Notes: generated by a model not told the origin, from the sequence alone. Positions 36,206 to 45,795 are shown, counted from the stretch's first letter. The stretch is DNA of 64,000 bases from Prevotellaceae bacterium UBA1746 (GCA_002314875.1 DCHS01000046.1:5868-69867); one strand, 5' to 3'. Program-made: numbers and translations.

Positions 36206-38557
36206 ATGAAGAAAATCATTGTTGCCCTTTTCGCTTTTGCCGCTCTTTGTATGAGCGCACAGGCACAAGACTATGCTTCACTGGTGAATCCACTGATGGG
36301 AAGCCAAAGTGAATTTGCCCTTTCCGCAGGAAATACCTATCCCGCTATTACCCGTCCCTTCGGTATGAATTTCTGGACTCCCCAGACCGGAAAGAACGGT
36401 GACGGCTGGCAGTACTGCTATACCGCTCACAAGATTCGCGGTTTCAAGCAGACGCACCAACCCAGTCCGTGGATTAACGACCACGCTGAATTCTCCCTGA
36501 TGCCGATGACGGGAAAGGCTGTTGCCGATGAAAACGAACGTGCATCATGGTTTGCTCATAAGGCAGAGATTGCGCTGCCCTACTATTACAGTGTCTATCT
36601 CGCAGACTACGATGTGACGACGGAATTTACGCCGACGGACCGTGCCTGCATCTTCCGCTTCACCTTCCCCGAGGAACAGAGTTATATCTGCGTTGATGCC
36701 TATCAGCGTGGTTCTGCTGTTGAGATAATCCCCGCCAAGCGAATGGTGAAGGGTTATACCACCCGCAATTCCGGGGGCGTCCAGGATGGCTTCAAGCAGT
36801 ATTTCATCATTCAGTTTGACAAGGATTTCGAAACCACCACAACCTACCTTGGTACTGCGATCAAGCAGGGTGAGGATGCTGACAATGTTGCTGAGAACGG
36901 TGGTCTGAAAGCAGAAGGTTTCCATGCCCTCGCAATGGTTGGTTTTAAGACCAAGCGTGGCGAAAAGGTCCATGCCCGCGTTGCCTCCTCTTATATTAGT
37001 TATGAGCAGGCAGAACTCAATCTTCAGCGTGAACTGGGACAGACCTCTTTCGACGAAGTTAAGGAAGAAGGTCACCGTATCTGGAACGAGACCCTCGGAC
37101 GTATTGCCCTTGACAAAAAAATCGTTGAGCAACGTAACGAGGATGCCCAGACTTTCTATACCTGTCTCTACCGCTCCCTCCTCTTCCCAATGAAGTATTG
37201 GGAACTGGATGCCAACGACAAGATTGTCCATATGTCTCCCCATAATGGCCAGGTCTGCGACGGTTACCTCTACACCGGAACTGGTTTCTGGGATACTTTC
37301 CGCTGCCTCTTCCCTCTCCTCAACCTTGTCTATCCCGATGAAAGCCAAAAGATGATGGAAGGCTTTGTCAATGTTTACAAGGAAAGTGGATTCTTCCCAG
37401 AATGGTCAAGTCCCGGTCATCGTGGCTGTATGGTCGGAAACAACTCCGCAAGTGTTATGGCCGATGCCTTTATGAAGGGCATCCGCGTTGAAGATACCCA
37501 GACGCTGATGGAAGGTCTTTTGCATAGCAAATATGCCGTTCATCCCAAAGAAAAGAGCACGGGCCGTCTCGGTTATGAGTATTATAACAAACTCGGTTAT
37601 GTTCCCTACAATGTAGGTATCAAGGAAAATGCAGCCCGCACCCTCGAATATGCCTACGACGACTGGTGCATCCTCCAGATTGCCAAGACGCTCAATTCTG
37701 AGGCTGCAATGAAGGGTAGCAAGAAGGGGGCAATGCCTGTGTCTGCAAAGACCATCAAACTCCTCAACGAGCAGGCTTTGAACTATAAGAATCTTTTCGA
37801 CCCAGAAACCTGCCTGATGCGTGGTAAGAACGAAGACGGAACCTTTATGGATCCCTTCTCTCCCCTCAAATGGGGTGATGCCTTCACCGAAGGTAATGCC
37901 TGGCATTATACCTGGAGCGTATTCCACGATGTCAAGGGCCTCATCGACCTGATGGGAAGTCGCGAGAAATTCGTTCAGATGCTTGACAGCGTCTTCGTTG
38001 TTCCTCCTGTTTACGATGATTCCTACTATGGTTTCCCCATTCACGAGATTACCGAGATGACGGTGATGAATACAGGAAACTATGCACACGGTAACCAGCC
38101 TATCCAGCACATGATTTACCTCTATAACTGGGGTGGCCAGCCTTGGAAGGGTGAGATGCATGTTCGCGATATCATGAAGCGTTTCTACAGTGCCACCCCC
38201 GATGGTTACTGTGGTGATGAAGATAACGGCCAAACCTCCGCTTGGTATGTATTCTCAGCGATGGGTTTCTACCCTGTTTGTCCTGGAAGTAATGAATATG
38301 CCATCGGTTCTCCGCTCTTCAAGCATATCACGCTGCACCTGATGAACGGCAATGATCTCAGCATTAACGCGCCGAATAATTCTGCAAAGAATGTCTTTAT
38401 CGGAAGCGTGCTCCGCAATGGTTTGGAATACACTCCTACCTACTTCAACCATCTCGATCTCCTTCGTGGTGGCAACATCACCTTCAACATGCAGGATTCC
38501 GCCAATAAGCAGCGCGGTGCCAATCCTGACGACGCTCCGTATTCGTTTAGTAAGTAA
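36206..38557 (+). CDS. GH92 alpha-mannosidase (copy 2)
   Basis: Second secreted GH92 enzyme, 783 residues, clearly diverged from its upstream neighbour. Signal peptide 1-20 (ends AQAQ). Motifs: VNPLMGSQSEFALSAGNTYP near the N-terminus, FKQTHQPSPWINDHAEF where copy 1 has FSHTHLDGTG, GFWDTFRCLFPLLNLVYP, AWHYTWSVFHDVKGL, and GDEDNGQTSAWYVFSAMGFYPV. The FKQTHQPSPW variant of the substrate-binding loop suggests a different linkage preference from copy 1. It is followed after 18 nt by a small monooxygenase gene. Tandem GH92 genes of different type are usual in N-glycan or yeast-mannan utilisation. Confidence 0.95.
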   Translation: MKKIIVALFAFAALCMSAQAQDYASLVNPLMGSQSEFALSAGNTYPAITRPFGMNFWTPQTGKNGDGWQYCYTAHKIRGFKQTHQPSPWINDHAEFSLMPMTGKAVADENERASWFAHKAEIALPYYYSVYLADYDVTTEFTPTDRACIFRFTFPEEQSYICVDAYQRGSAVEIIPAKRMVKGYTTRNSGGVQDGFKQYFIIQFDKDFETTTTYLGTAIKQGEDADNVAENGGLKAEGFHALAMVGFKTKRGEKVHARVASSYISYEQAELNLQRELGQTSFDEVKEEGHRIWNETLGRIALDKKIVEQRNEDAQTFYTCLYRSLLFPMKYWELDANDKIVHMSPHNGQVCDGYLYTGTGFWDTFRCLFPLLNLVYPDESQKMMEGFVNVYKESGFFPEWSSPGHRGCMVGNNSASVMADAFMKGIRVEDTQTLMEGLLHSKYAVHPKEKSTGRLGYEYYNKLGYVPYNVGIKENAARTLEYAYDDWCILQIAKTLNSEAAMKGSKKGAMPVSAKTIKLLNEQALNYKNLFDPETCLMRGKNEDGTFMDPFSPLKWGDAFTEGNAWHYTWSVFHDVKGLIDLMGSREKFVQMLDSVFVVPPVYDDSYYGFPIHEITEMTVMNTGNYAHGNQPIQHMIYLYNWGGQPWKGEMHVRDIMKRFYSATPDGYCGDEDNGQTSAWYVFSAMGFYPVCPGSNEYAIGSPLFKHITLHLMNGNDLSINAPNNSAKNVFIGSVLRNGLEYTPTYFNHLDLLRGGNITFNMQDSANKQRGANPDDAPYSFSK

Positions 38558-38575
38558 CATCAAAAACATAAAAGT

Positions 38576-38851
38576 ATGATTCGTTTAAATTGTTTTTTCC
38601 AGGCCAAGGAAGGCCGTTATGAGGAAGCATTGAGTGCAGCATTGGCACTCGTTGCTGCCAGCCAGCAGCAGGAAGGTTGCATCGCTTACGATGTTTTCGA
38701 GAGCGGTACCCGTCCCGATGTATTCATGATTTGCGAAACCTGGGCTAACGCTGAGGTCCTCGCTGCTCACTCCGCCTCTGAACCTTTCGAGCTCTATGTC
38801 GGTCAACTCAACGACTGCGGCTTGATGAAACTCGAACAGTTCGAATTCTAA
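38576..38851 (+). CDS. Antibiotic biosynthesis monooxygenase (ABM) domain protein
   Basis: Small single-domain protein of 91 residues with the dimeric alpha+beta barrel fold of the ABM/YgiN group. The pattern QQEGCIAYDVFESGTRPDVFMICETWANAEVLAAHSAS is typical: beta-strand with an Asp/Glu, then the ETW motif and the helix with the conserved HxxS. Such proteins act on quinols or reactive aldehydes, or have unknown roles; the substrate here is not known. It lies 18 nt after GH92 copy 2 and before a bidirectional terminator, so it may be cotranscribed with the mannosidases. Confidence 0.88.
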   Translation: MIRLNCFFQAKEGRYEEALSAALALVAASQQQEGCIAYDVFESGTRPDVFMICETWANAEVLAAHSASEPFELYVGQLNDCGLMKLEQFEF

Positions 38852-38888
38852 ACATCGCAGCCTGGCCCAAATGCCAAGCCTAAACACA

Positions 38889-38925
38889 AACAGCCCGCCA
38901 CATCGTATGGATGTAGCGGGCTGTT
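38889..38925. terminator. Bidirectional terminator between convergent genes
   Basis: Stem AACAGCCCGC/GCGGGCTGTT plus an inner CATC/GATG pairing, with T-rich ends on both strands. It lies between the plus-strand ABM gene and the minus-strand symporter gene. Confidence 0.9.
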
Positions 38926-38942
38926 TCTTTATAGCTTCTTTT

Positions 38943-40418
38943 TCAGCGCTTATGGAGAACGGCGAGGCCGAGGGCGGTGAGGAGGCCATTTAGCATGAGG
39001 AGCTCGTAACCGAAGGTGTACCCCCAAAGGATAGGGGCGAAATGATCAAGGAGACCACAGATGATGGGGGAGATGAGGGCGACATAGGGAACATATCGGT
39101 CATGAACATCTCGTTTCGTGAGGAGACCATAGGCGAAGAGGCCCAGAAGAGGACCGTAGGTATAGCCCGCCATGGTGTAGATGGCATCGATGGCATTGCT
39201 GCTGTTGATGATGCGGAAAGCCAATATGCAGAGGAAGAAGGCTCCCACGACGAAGAGATGAACTCGCTTACGGAAAGCAACGGCATCATCATTCCGCTCA
39301 AAGATATCCACACAGACGGAGGTCGTGAGGGCGGTGATGGCAGAGTCGGCGCTCGAGAAGGCGGCAGCGACGATGCCAATGGTAAAGGGAATGATGACCA
39401 GCGAACCCAGATAGCCTCCGGAAACCAACATGGGGAGCAGTTCGTCACCACGCTGAGGAACATCTATTCCCGCAACATTACAATAATAATAGAGGAGTAC
39501 CCCTAACCCGAGGAAGAGCGCATTGACGGGAACGAAAGCGATACCATAGGCGCACATATCTTTCTGGGCGTCGCAGAGATTGGAACACGTCAGGTTCTTC
39601 TGCATCATATCCTGGTCTAACCCCGTCATCACAATGACGATGAAGATGCCCGAGAAGAACTGACGCCAAAAATTCTGCTTGCTATCACCATCCCAGACGA
39701 AAACCCGACTCATATCGTTATTCACTATCGTACTCCACACCTCGGCGATATTCAAATCCAATCGCTGGCAGACCGCCCAAAAGATGCCTACCACCGCCAA
39801 CAACAAACACAGCGTTTGGAGGGCATCGGTGCGGACAATGGCGGCAATTCCCGAACGACGGGTGTAGAGCCATATCAGCAACAAGATGATAGCAACGGTG
39901 ACGGCGAAACTGATTTCTCCATAAAGGGCACCGAATTGGGGACCCATCTCCGTCATCAGTGGACGAGTAATAAAGGTGAAGAGGACGATGCAGACAAGAT
40001 AGAGACGTGCGGCGGCACCCGTGAGTTTGCTCAGCAGGAAGAACACCGCTCCCGTCTTGTGCGTACGTTCTCCGAAGCGTTGGCGAAGATAGCCATAGAT
40101 GCTCGTCAGTTTCAATTTATAATAGACAGGCAGGAGGACGAAGGCCACGAGCAGATAGCCAAAGAAGAAGCCCATGCACATCTGCAAGTAACTCATCTGC
40201 GTGGATGTCACCCATCCCGGCACCGATATGAGAGAAACACCGCTGATGCTGGCGCCAATCATACCAAAAGCGACCATCGCCCAAGGTGCGCGACGGCCTG
40301 CTCTGAAAAATGCGTCGTTGGACGTGGCGTCTTTTCCGCGGCCACTCCAACGGGCAATCAAAAGTAAGAGTATAAAGTAACCGACCAATACGGTCAGCAT
40401 CATCAACGATGTTGTCAT
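38943..40418 (-). CDS. Sodium:solute symporter (SSS) family protein
   Basis: Integral membrane sodium-coupled symporter of the SSS family (491 residues, about 13 hydrophobic helices). Segments that mark the family: FFRAGRRAPWAMVAFGMIGASISGVSLISVPGWV near the N-terminus, YGYLRQRFGERTHKTGAVFF, GLDQDMMQKNLTC, and AAAFSSADSAITALTTSVCVDIF. Substrate is not deducible; sugars, sialic acid, proline and others are handled by this family. Its start codon is only 3 nt after the stop of the DUF4435 gene, so it is probably cotranscribed with the AAA/DUF4435 pair, an odd partnership for a transporter. Confidence 0.92.
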   Translation of the reverse strand: MTTSLMMLTVLVGYFILLLLIARWSGRGKDATSNDAFFRAGRRAPWAMVAFGMIGASISGVSLISVPGWVTSTQMSYLQMCMGFFFGYLLVAFVLLPVYYKLKLTSIYGYLRQRFGERTHKTGAVFFLLSKLTGAAARLYLVCIVLFTFITRPLMTEMGPQFGALYGEISFAVTVAIILLLIWLYTRRSGIAAIVRTDALQTLCLLLAVVGIFWAVCQRLDLNIAEVWSTIVNNDMSRVFVWDGDSKQNFWRQFFSGIFIVIVMTGLDQDMMQKNLTCSNLCDAQKDMCAYGIAFVPVNALFLGLGVLLYYYCNVAGIDVPQRGDELLPMLVSGGYLGSLVIIPFTIGIVAAAFSSADSAITALTTSVCVDIFERNDDAVAFRKRVHLFVVGAFFLCILAFRIINSSNAIDAIYTMAGYTYGPLLGLFAYGLLTKRDVHDRYVPYVALISPIICGLLDHFAPILWGYTFGYELLMLNGLLTALGLAVLHKR

Positions 40419-40421
40419 AGA

Positions 40422-41456
40422 TTATTTTGCCACTTCTGCTGGTGGCGTTTGTTCCTGGTATGCCCGCATGACGAGGGCGGTGATGGAAGCGACGATTTTC
40501 TTGTAGAAAGAAGAACGGCGGAAAAAGTCGTGCTTGCGGAGCATCTCGCACCAGGGAGCACAGGAGTGCTGGTAGGAGGCAAGTTCGTTTTGCTTCTGAA
40601 CAGCATGGCAGGCAAGATTGCTGATTTCGGTCTCACGCTGAGAACGCAGTTTTGAACAGATGGCTTCGAGAATAGGGCCTACCACATGTTCGAAAAGATC
40701 ATGACCTCGCATAAAGAGATAGGCATTTTCGGGAGTGACACCCAGTTTCGCCATTTCCTCCATCAAAGGTTTGTATGTATCGTGTCCCTGGGGGAATTCA
40801 TGCTGTAACTGGCTCATCTTCTTGTTGCAACGCTGACGAAGGAACTCCAGCGACTTGTCGGGATTGCTCAGATTGAAACGATCCATACGGACGATGTCAG
40901 AGAAATGGGTCAAGGAGAAATGGGTATGATAGCCGTATTTGTAAGCCCAGACATTCCAAACCAACAAACGATAAATTATGGTACTGTATTTCTCCAGATA
41001 AGTCTGGAAATCGAAAAGTTCCGTATCGTTTAGGGTTGCCATGACACAAACCCGCTGGAGCGTGGGAGCATAGCACTGGAAATTTTCGATGGCATAAACA
41101 TAGGTGTGAAAGACAAACGGTGAAGTGCACAACATCTGACTCGTTGGCGTCGAGCCCTGTTCCAGGTAGTCATAGTCAGCGTCAACACAGGCAATCATGT
41201 TCGGACCAAGACGATTGGACATGGCCATCTTCTTGCCACGGCAGAGCGACTCCTTGTTCGGGAGGAGAACTTCGAACTTCACTTTCTTTCCCGCTGTTTC
41301 CCGCACTTCGTCTTCCACCTCTCCGAGAAGCTGGTTCCAGAAGAAGATATCGTCATAACTCTCCACATACGCCACAATCTTTTGTGGAGCATCCTTACCA
41401 CGCAGCCTGTTGGCAGCAGCGATATAACCGGAATTGAGATAATGAGAGAGAGACAC
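40422..41456 (-). CDS. DUF4435 (TOPRIM-like) protein, AriB-like candidate
   Basis: Protein of 344 residues with features of DUF4435, a TOPRIM-related nuclease-like domain. YVESYDDIFFW (30-40) supplies the conserved acidic residues Glu32 and Asp35/36 after a hydrophobic strand, and ACVDADYDYL (89-98) supplies the DxD motif (Asp92, Asp94, Asp96). The middle (HTYVYAIENFQCY) is typical of the family, and the C-terminal 100 residues are mostly helical. It lies 34 nt downstream of an ABC-type AAA ATPase gene. This pairing and order match PARIS systems (AriA ATPase, AriB DUF4435 effector). A function in phage defence is an inference; many Bacteroidales carry such pairs with no tested role. Confidence 0.78.
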   Translation of the reverse strand: MSLSHYLNSGYIAAANRLRGKDAPQKIVAYVESYDDIFFWNQLLGEVEDEVRETAGKKVKFEVLLPNKESLCRGKKMAMSNRLGPNMIACVDADYDYLEQGSTPTSQMLCTSPFVFHTYVYAIENFQCYAPTLQRVCVMATLNDTELFDFQTYLEKYSTIIYRLLVWNVWAYKYGYHTHFSLTHFSDIVRMDRFNLSNPDKSLEFLRQRCNKKMSQLQHEFPQGHDTYKPLMEEMAKLGVTPENAYLFMRGHDLFEHVVGPILEAICSKLRSQRETEISNLACHAVQKQNELASYQHSCAPWCEMLRKHDFFRRSSFYKKIVASITALVMRAYQEQTPPAEVAK

Positions 41457-41490
41457 GATTCTGTAAAAGTTTGAAGTGAAAAGTGAAAAG

Positions 41491-42342
41491 TTAGAGGGTG
41501 ATTTCGCTAACTTCCGTGACGAAGTCTTCCCAACCGTCCATGATGACAGCGGGAGAGTGGGTGGTGAGGATCACCTGTGCGTTGGGATTCAGTTTGCGGA
41601 TCATATCGATCAGGCGCTTCTGCCAATCGAAATGAAGGCTGACCTCAGGTTCATCCATCAGGAGGAGGTAGGGCTGGAGGTCTTCGGTGAGGACGGTCAA
41701 CAAGATGACCAGCATCTGCTTTTCACCACTGGAAAGAAGATAAGGATTGATGGTCTCATCGTACTGCTTGAAACGCAGTTCATTGCTCTGGCGGTCGATG
41801 CGCTTGCCGGTCTCTGCAAAGAGTTCGTCGACGAGGTCCTGGAAAAGCGTCTTCTGAGCAGCTGCCGATGCTGCTTGTTCGCGAGCAGCAGGATCACCGC
41901 TTGTCAGGAGTTGAATCATGCGGTTGCCCACATTGACCTGATAATCGAGATATCTGCGCTGGAGTTGGTACAACTGCCAGTCGAGTTCCGTGTTGACAGC
42001 ACCCTCGGCGACAGAATTGATGCGCTCGCCCGTTAGCAACTGACGGTCAACACTGCGAACGATATCGTAATGAATTGTCGTAGCATCACTCGGCGAGAAA
42101 TCAACTTTCACGCCGAACATGCGATTATTGGGGAGGGTATCCGTACGAATCTCGCCAGTCTTTGGAATTGTGCGCAAATGCTGGATGATGCGGTTCAAAA
42201 TCGTAGATTTTCCTGCACCATTTTTTCCACTCAAGACATTCACTCCCGGACGTAGCTGCCAGACGATGTGCTTGCGACCACTCCAAAGACTCTTGATTTC
42301 AATCTTGTCAATATAATCAGCATATTTGTGTACCATAGTCAT
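41491..42342 (-). CDS. ABC-type AAA ATPase, AriA-like candidate
   Basis: Soluble ABC-like ATPase of 283 residues with no membrane segments. The start is placed at MTMVHKYADYI (42340-42342); the longer frame to 42525 would run through the promoter at 42390-42398. Walker A is GKNGAGKS (residues 39-46), the signature LSSGEKQ, Walker B LLLMDEPEVSLH and the H-loop LTTHSP. A Q-loop-like region lies between about 60 and 110. It resembles AAA_15/AAA_21 proteins such as AriA, OLD-type and RloC-type ATPases, but is shorter than the AriA proteins I know of. Being first in an operon with a DUF4435 gene supports a PARIS-like pair. Confidence 0.85.
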   Translation of the reverse strand: MTMVHKYADYIDKIEIKSLWSGRKHIVWQLRPGVNVLSGKNGAGKSTILNRIIQHLRTIPKTGEIRTDTLPNNRMFGVKVDFSPSDATTIHYDIVRSVDRQLLTGERINSVAEGAVNTELDWQLYQLQRRYLDYQVNVGNRMIQLLTSGDPAAREQAASAAAQKTLFQDLVDELFAETGKRIDRQSNELRFKQYDETINPYLLSSGEKQMLVILLTVLTEDLQPYLLLMDEPEVSLHFDWQKRLIDMIRKLNPNAQVILTTHSPAVIMDGWEDFVTEVSEITL

Positions 42343-42389
42343 AAACTTTAACCAAGGCAAGCCATAAGGATTTGCATTGTGTTTGTGCC

Positions 42390-42398
42390 GCAAAATTA
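42390..42398 (-). promoter_or_regulatory. Bacteroidetes -7 box for the AAA/DUF4435/symporter unit
   Basis: The minus strand reads TAATTTTGC. A TTG-containing T-rich stretch is about 21 nt upstream. The ATPase start is 48 nt downstream, which argues for the shorter start. Confidence 0.65.
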
Positions 42399-42504
42399 CG
42401 AAAATAATATTTAAAAAAACAAGCCTCCTTGGCAATTTGTCGTTAAAAAAAGTTAGAAAGTCGATAACCTCCACTATTTTCTTTCTTTTTTCATAAAAAC
42501 TGAG

Positions 42505-42513
42505 TAATTTTGC
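42505..42513 (+). promoter_or_regulatory. Bacteroidetes -7 box for the outer-membrane receptor gene
   Basis: TAATTTTGC, 64 nt before the start codon at 42577. The upstream region is T-rich without a clear TTTG. Confidence 0.62.
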
Positions 42514-42576
42514 ACTCGAAATCAAACGAATCTTTAGTTTCTTTCAATAGATAGCAATATATTCTCACACATTTTC

Positions 42577-45500
42577 ATGAAGAAAAAACTAAGCTTTCTC
42601 TTACTTGTCCTTTGTGCGTGTCTGAACATGACGGCGCAGAAATTCACCGTGACAGGTAATGTAATCAACGAGCACGACCAGCGTCCCGTTGAACTTGCCA
42701 CTGTGCGACTGCTGACGACAGACAGTGCACTTGTAACTGGTACGTTTACAGACTCCATTGGTAATTTTACCTTGAATACTGACCGTACCGGTAATTTCAT
42801 TGTCTATGCCACCTACGTTGGTTTTAAGCCTGGTAGCAAGATTATCAATCTGGCCAACCGTGACAGCGTAAATGTCGGCACACTGAAAATGATGTCCAAC
42901 GATATCGCCCTCAATGCCGCCGTAGTCACAGCTACCCTCGCCCGCGTAGAACAAAAAGAGGACACGACCATTTTCAATGCCGGTGCCTATCGTACTCCTG
43001 AAGGTGCAACTTTGGAAGCCCTCATCAAACAGTTCCCTGGCGTAGAGGTCAGTGAAAGTGGAAAGATTACCTGGAACGGTAAGGAAGTCAAGGAATTCCT
43101 CATTAATGGTAAGGACTTCTTCAAAGGCGACACCGATGTTGCCATGAAGAATCTTCCCGTCAATCTTGTTTCCAAGGTCAAGGCCTACGACAAGAAGAGC
43201 GACTACTCCGAGCAAACGGGTATCGACGACGGTGAAGAAACCACGGTCCTCGATATCATGACGAAGCGAGAACTCAACCAGAGCCTCATCTCCAATATCG
43301 ATGTTGCAGGCGGTTGGGACTGGCATGACCATGCTCTTTACAGCGGAAAAGTCTTTGTTACCCGCTTCACCGACAACAGCCGTTTTACCTTCTTCGGTAG
43401 CCGTAATAACATCGGCGATGCCGGTTTCGGAGGTCCCCGCGGTATGGGTGGCGGAGGTGGTGGCAATGGTATCACCACAAGTACGATGGGAGGTTTCGAC
43501 TTCTCCTGGAACCGTCCGGGCATCGAACGTTGGAAGGCCGGCTATGTAGAAATCGGCGGTGATATCCGCTATAACGGCCGTAACAACGAAACGGAAAGTA
43601 CCTCCAGCAGCGAGACCTTCATGAGCGGTACCACGGCACAGAGTTTTGATAACAGCCACAGTTGGAGCACGAGCAAGAGTCACAACGTGAGTTCTTCACT
43701 CCGTTTCCAATGGTGTCCCGATACCCTCACCAGCCTCTCTTTCCGCCCCTCTTACAGCTTCAGCAAAAACAACAGCAGGAGCAACAGCCGTTCTGCTACC
43801 TTCGACAAGGATCCCTTTGCAGAAATTTCAGGTGCAGAAAGTACTGATGACGTTCTCAATGAATTCTTCATCGCTGATCCTTACGATTATTCCTATACTC
43901 GTGAAATTAAGACCGATGATGCTCCCGACTGGCTCGTTAACTTGAACAACAACTATAAGTTGAGCGAGAGCCAGAGCCACAACGTTAACGGAAATCTCAA
44001 TATCACTCGTCGTCTCACAGGCAAGAAGGGCCGTAATATCTCCTTCCAGGCCAATGGTGGTTGGAGCAAGAGCGAATCGTTCAGTTATTCAAAGTCCAAC
44101 ATCTTTACCCGTCAGAACCAAGGTGGTGAAGGTGGCTCTGACCGCGAAGGCCGCGCTGACGAACAACAGGCTGCCATAGGCTTGAAGGACAAGTCAACCC
44201 ACCAGTTCTCAACAAATCCTTCCATGAACTGGAACGTTCGCGTTGGCGCCAGTTATGTTGAACCTATCGTAGGCAAGTGGTTCGGGGAACTGCGTTATAA
44301 CTACGAACACAAGTTCACGGATTCCGACCGTTCACTCTACGACCTCTACAACCGTTCATCATTCACCGAGTTCCTCGCAACCAGCGATTACTCATCCTTG
44401 AATAACCTTGTTGGTCTCTATGTTCCCGAAGGCTCCAAAATTACAGACTGGATGGATCCCACTCAAGCTTTGAGTATGATCAATGAAAACGATCTGTATG
44501 CTGCCGTCAAGGACCAGGAAAACTCTCAGTATGCTACTTATAAGTACGATAACCAGCGCATCAACGCCGGTATTCGCTACAACACCCAGGACATCAACTT
44601 CAATGCCAGCGTAAGTTTCAATCCCGAGCATACGGATATGCACTATGTTCGTTCCATGGAGATTGATACCGCCCGTACGGTATTCACTATCAGCCCGCAG
44701 GTTCGTTTCCGCTACAATTTCTCCAAGACCAACCGTATGGAGATCTTCTACCGTGGAAATTCCAACCAGCCCTCGATGACGAACCTCCTCCCCGTTGTTG
44801 ATACCTCCAACCCCTTGCGCATCAGTGCTGGTAATCCCGGTCTTGATCCTTCCTGGAGCGATAGTTTCCGTTTCAACTATAATGGTTACAACTCCGATCG
44901 TCAAGCAGGAACCAATGTCTATGCTTCTTTCAACAACCAGCGTCGCAGCATCTCTACCCTCCAGATTTACGATGAAACCAGCGGTATCCGCTATTCTCGT
45001 CCTGAAAACATCAATGGCAACTGGAGCACAAACGGTGGTTTCATGTATAACATTGGTCTTGGAGCACAGAAACTCTTTACGGTTTCTACCAGCACCAACC
45101 TTTCTTATAACAACAGCGTAGGCTACTCTTCCAGCAATCAGGCTGCAGGTGATTATACCATCTCCGAGAATCCTTCTTACGAGGAGATCAATAATTACTT
45201 CAACCATTTCATGAAGGCCAATGCAGCAAAGACTACCGCAAAGACCACGAATGTCGGCGAGAACGTAAATCTTGCTTTCCGTCAGGCCATCTGGGACTTC
45301 AGTGTCAACGGACGTGTAAACTATCAGCACTCTGTCAGCGACGCTTTGAATGCCAACAATATGGATACCTGGGGCTTTGCTTACGGTGCCAGCGCGAATG
45401 TCACCCTTGACTGCGGCTTCGCTATCTCTACCGATATCCGAATGAATTCTCGTCGTGGATACTCTGAAAAGACGATGAATACCAACGAACTAATTTGGAA

Positions 45501-45795
45501 CGCCCAGTTCTCTCAGTCCTTCCTCAAGGGCAAGGCTTTGACCCTCAGCGTTCAGTTCTACGATATCCTCCAGCAGCAGAGCAACATCAGCCGTAATGTC
45601 TCTGCTTTGATGCGTAGTGATAATTGGAACAACGCCATCAACTCCTACTTCATGGTTCACCTTATCTACAAGCTCAACATCTTCAACGGAAGCCACAGCA
45701 ATAATGGCGGAGGTGAAGGTCGTGGTAGTGGCCGTGGCGGCTTCGGAGGCGGTCCTGGCGGTGGATATGGAGGCGGTCCTGGCGGACGTTTCTAA
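42577..45795 (+). CDS. Outer membrane beta-barrel receptor (OMP_b-brl_3 / TonB-dependent type) with Gly-rich C-terminus
   Basis: Large outer-membrane protein of 1072 residues. Signal peptide 1-20, a carboxypeptidase-regulatory-like domain (about 22-110, with FTVTGNVINEHDQRPVELATV), a plug-like region (about 130-240, with TLEALIKQFPGVEVSESGKITWNGKEVKEFLING) and a beta-barrel rich in Asn, Ser and aromatic residues. It resembles the outer membrane beta-barrel family PF14905 more than SusC, and no SusD follows. A glycine loop interrupts the barrel near residue 290. The last 28 residues are almost only Gly, Arg, Ser and Phe, ending GGPGGRF, unusual for a protein whose last strand normally inserts in the membrane. 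Substrate is unknown. Confidence 0.88.
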   Translation: MKKKLSFLLLVLCACLNMTAQKFTVTGNVINEHDQRPVELATVRLLTTDSALVTGTFTDSIGNFTLNTDRTGNFIVYATYVGFKPGSKIINLANRDSVNVGTLKMMSNDIALNAAVVTATLARVEQKEDTTIFNAGAYRTPEGATLEALIKQFPGVEVSESGKITWNGKEVKEFLINGKDFFKGDTDVAMKNLPVNLVSKVKAYDKKSDYSEQTGIDDGEETTVLDIMTKRELNQSLISNIDVAGGWDWHDHALYSGKVFVTRFTDNSRFTFFGSRNNIGDAGFGGPRGMGGGGGGNGITTSTMGGFDFSWNRPGIERWKAGYVEIGGDIRYNGRNNETESTSSSETFMSGTTAQSFDNSHSWSTSKSHNVSSSLRFQWCPDTLTSLSFRPSYSFSKNNSRSNSRSATFDKDPFAEISGAESTDDVLNEFFIADPYDYSYTREIKTDDAPDWLVNLNNNYKLSESQSHNVNGNLNITRRLTGKKGRNISFQANGGWSKSESFSYSKSNIFTRQNQGGEGGSDREGRADEQQAAIGLKDKSTHQFSTNPSMNWNVRVGASYVEPIVGKWFGELRYNYEHKFTDSDRSLYDLYNRSSFTEFLATSDYSSLNNLVGLYVPEGSKITDWMDPTQALSMINENDLYAAVKDQENSQYATYKYDNQRINAGIRYNTQDINFNASVSFNPEHTDMHYVRSMEIDTARTVFTISPQVRFRYNFSKTNRMEIFYRGNSNQPSMTNLLPVVDTSNPLRISAGNPGLDPSWSDSFRFNYNGYNSDRQAGTNVYASFNNQRRSISTLQIYDETSGIRYSRPENINGNWSTNGGFMYNIGLGAQKLFTVSTSTNLSYNNSVGYSSSNQAAGDYTISENPSYEEINNYFNHFMKANAAKTTAKTTNVGENVNLAFRQAIWDFSVNGRVNYQHSVSDALNANNMDTWGFAYGASANVTLDCGFAISTDIRMNSRRGYSEKTMNTNELIWNAQFSQSFLKGKALTLSVQFYDILQQQSNISRNVSALMRSDNWNNAINSYFMVHLIYKLNIFNGSHSNNGGGEGRGSGRGGFGGGPGGGYGGGPGGRF

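Noticed and set aside
42343..42525. Longer N-terminus of the AAA ATPase
   Set aside because: The extension runs back through the -7 box at 42390-42398 and contains no conserved motif.
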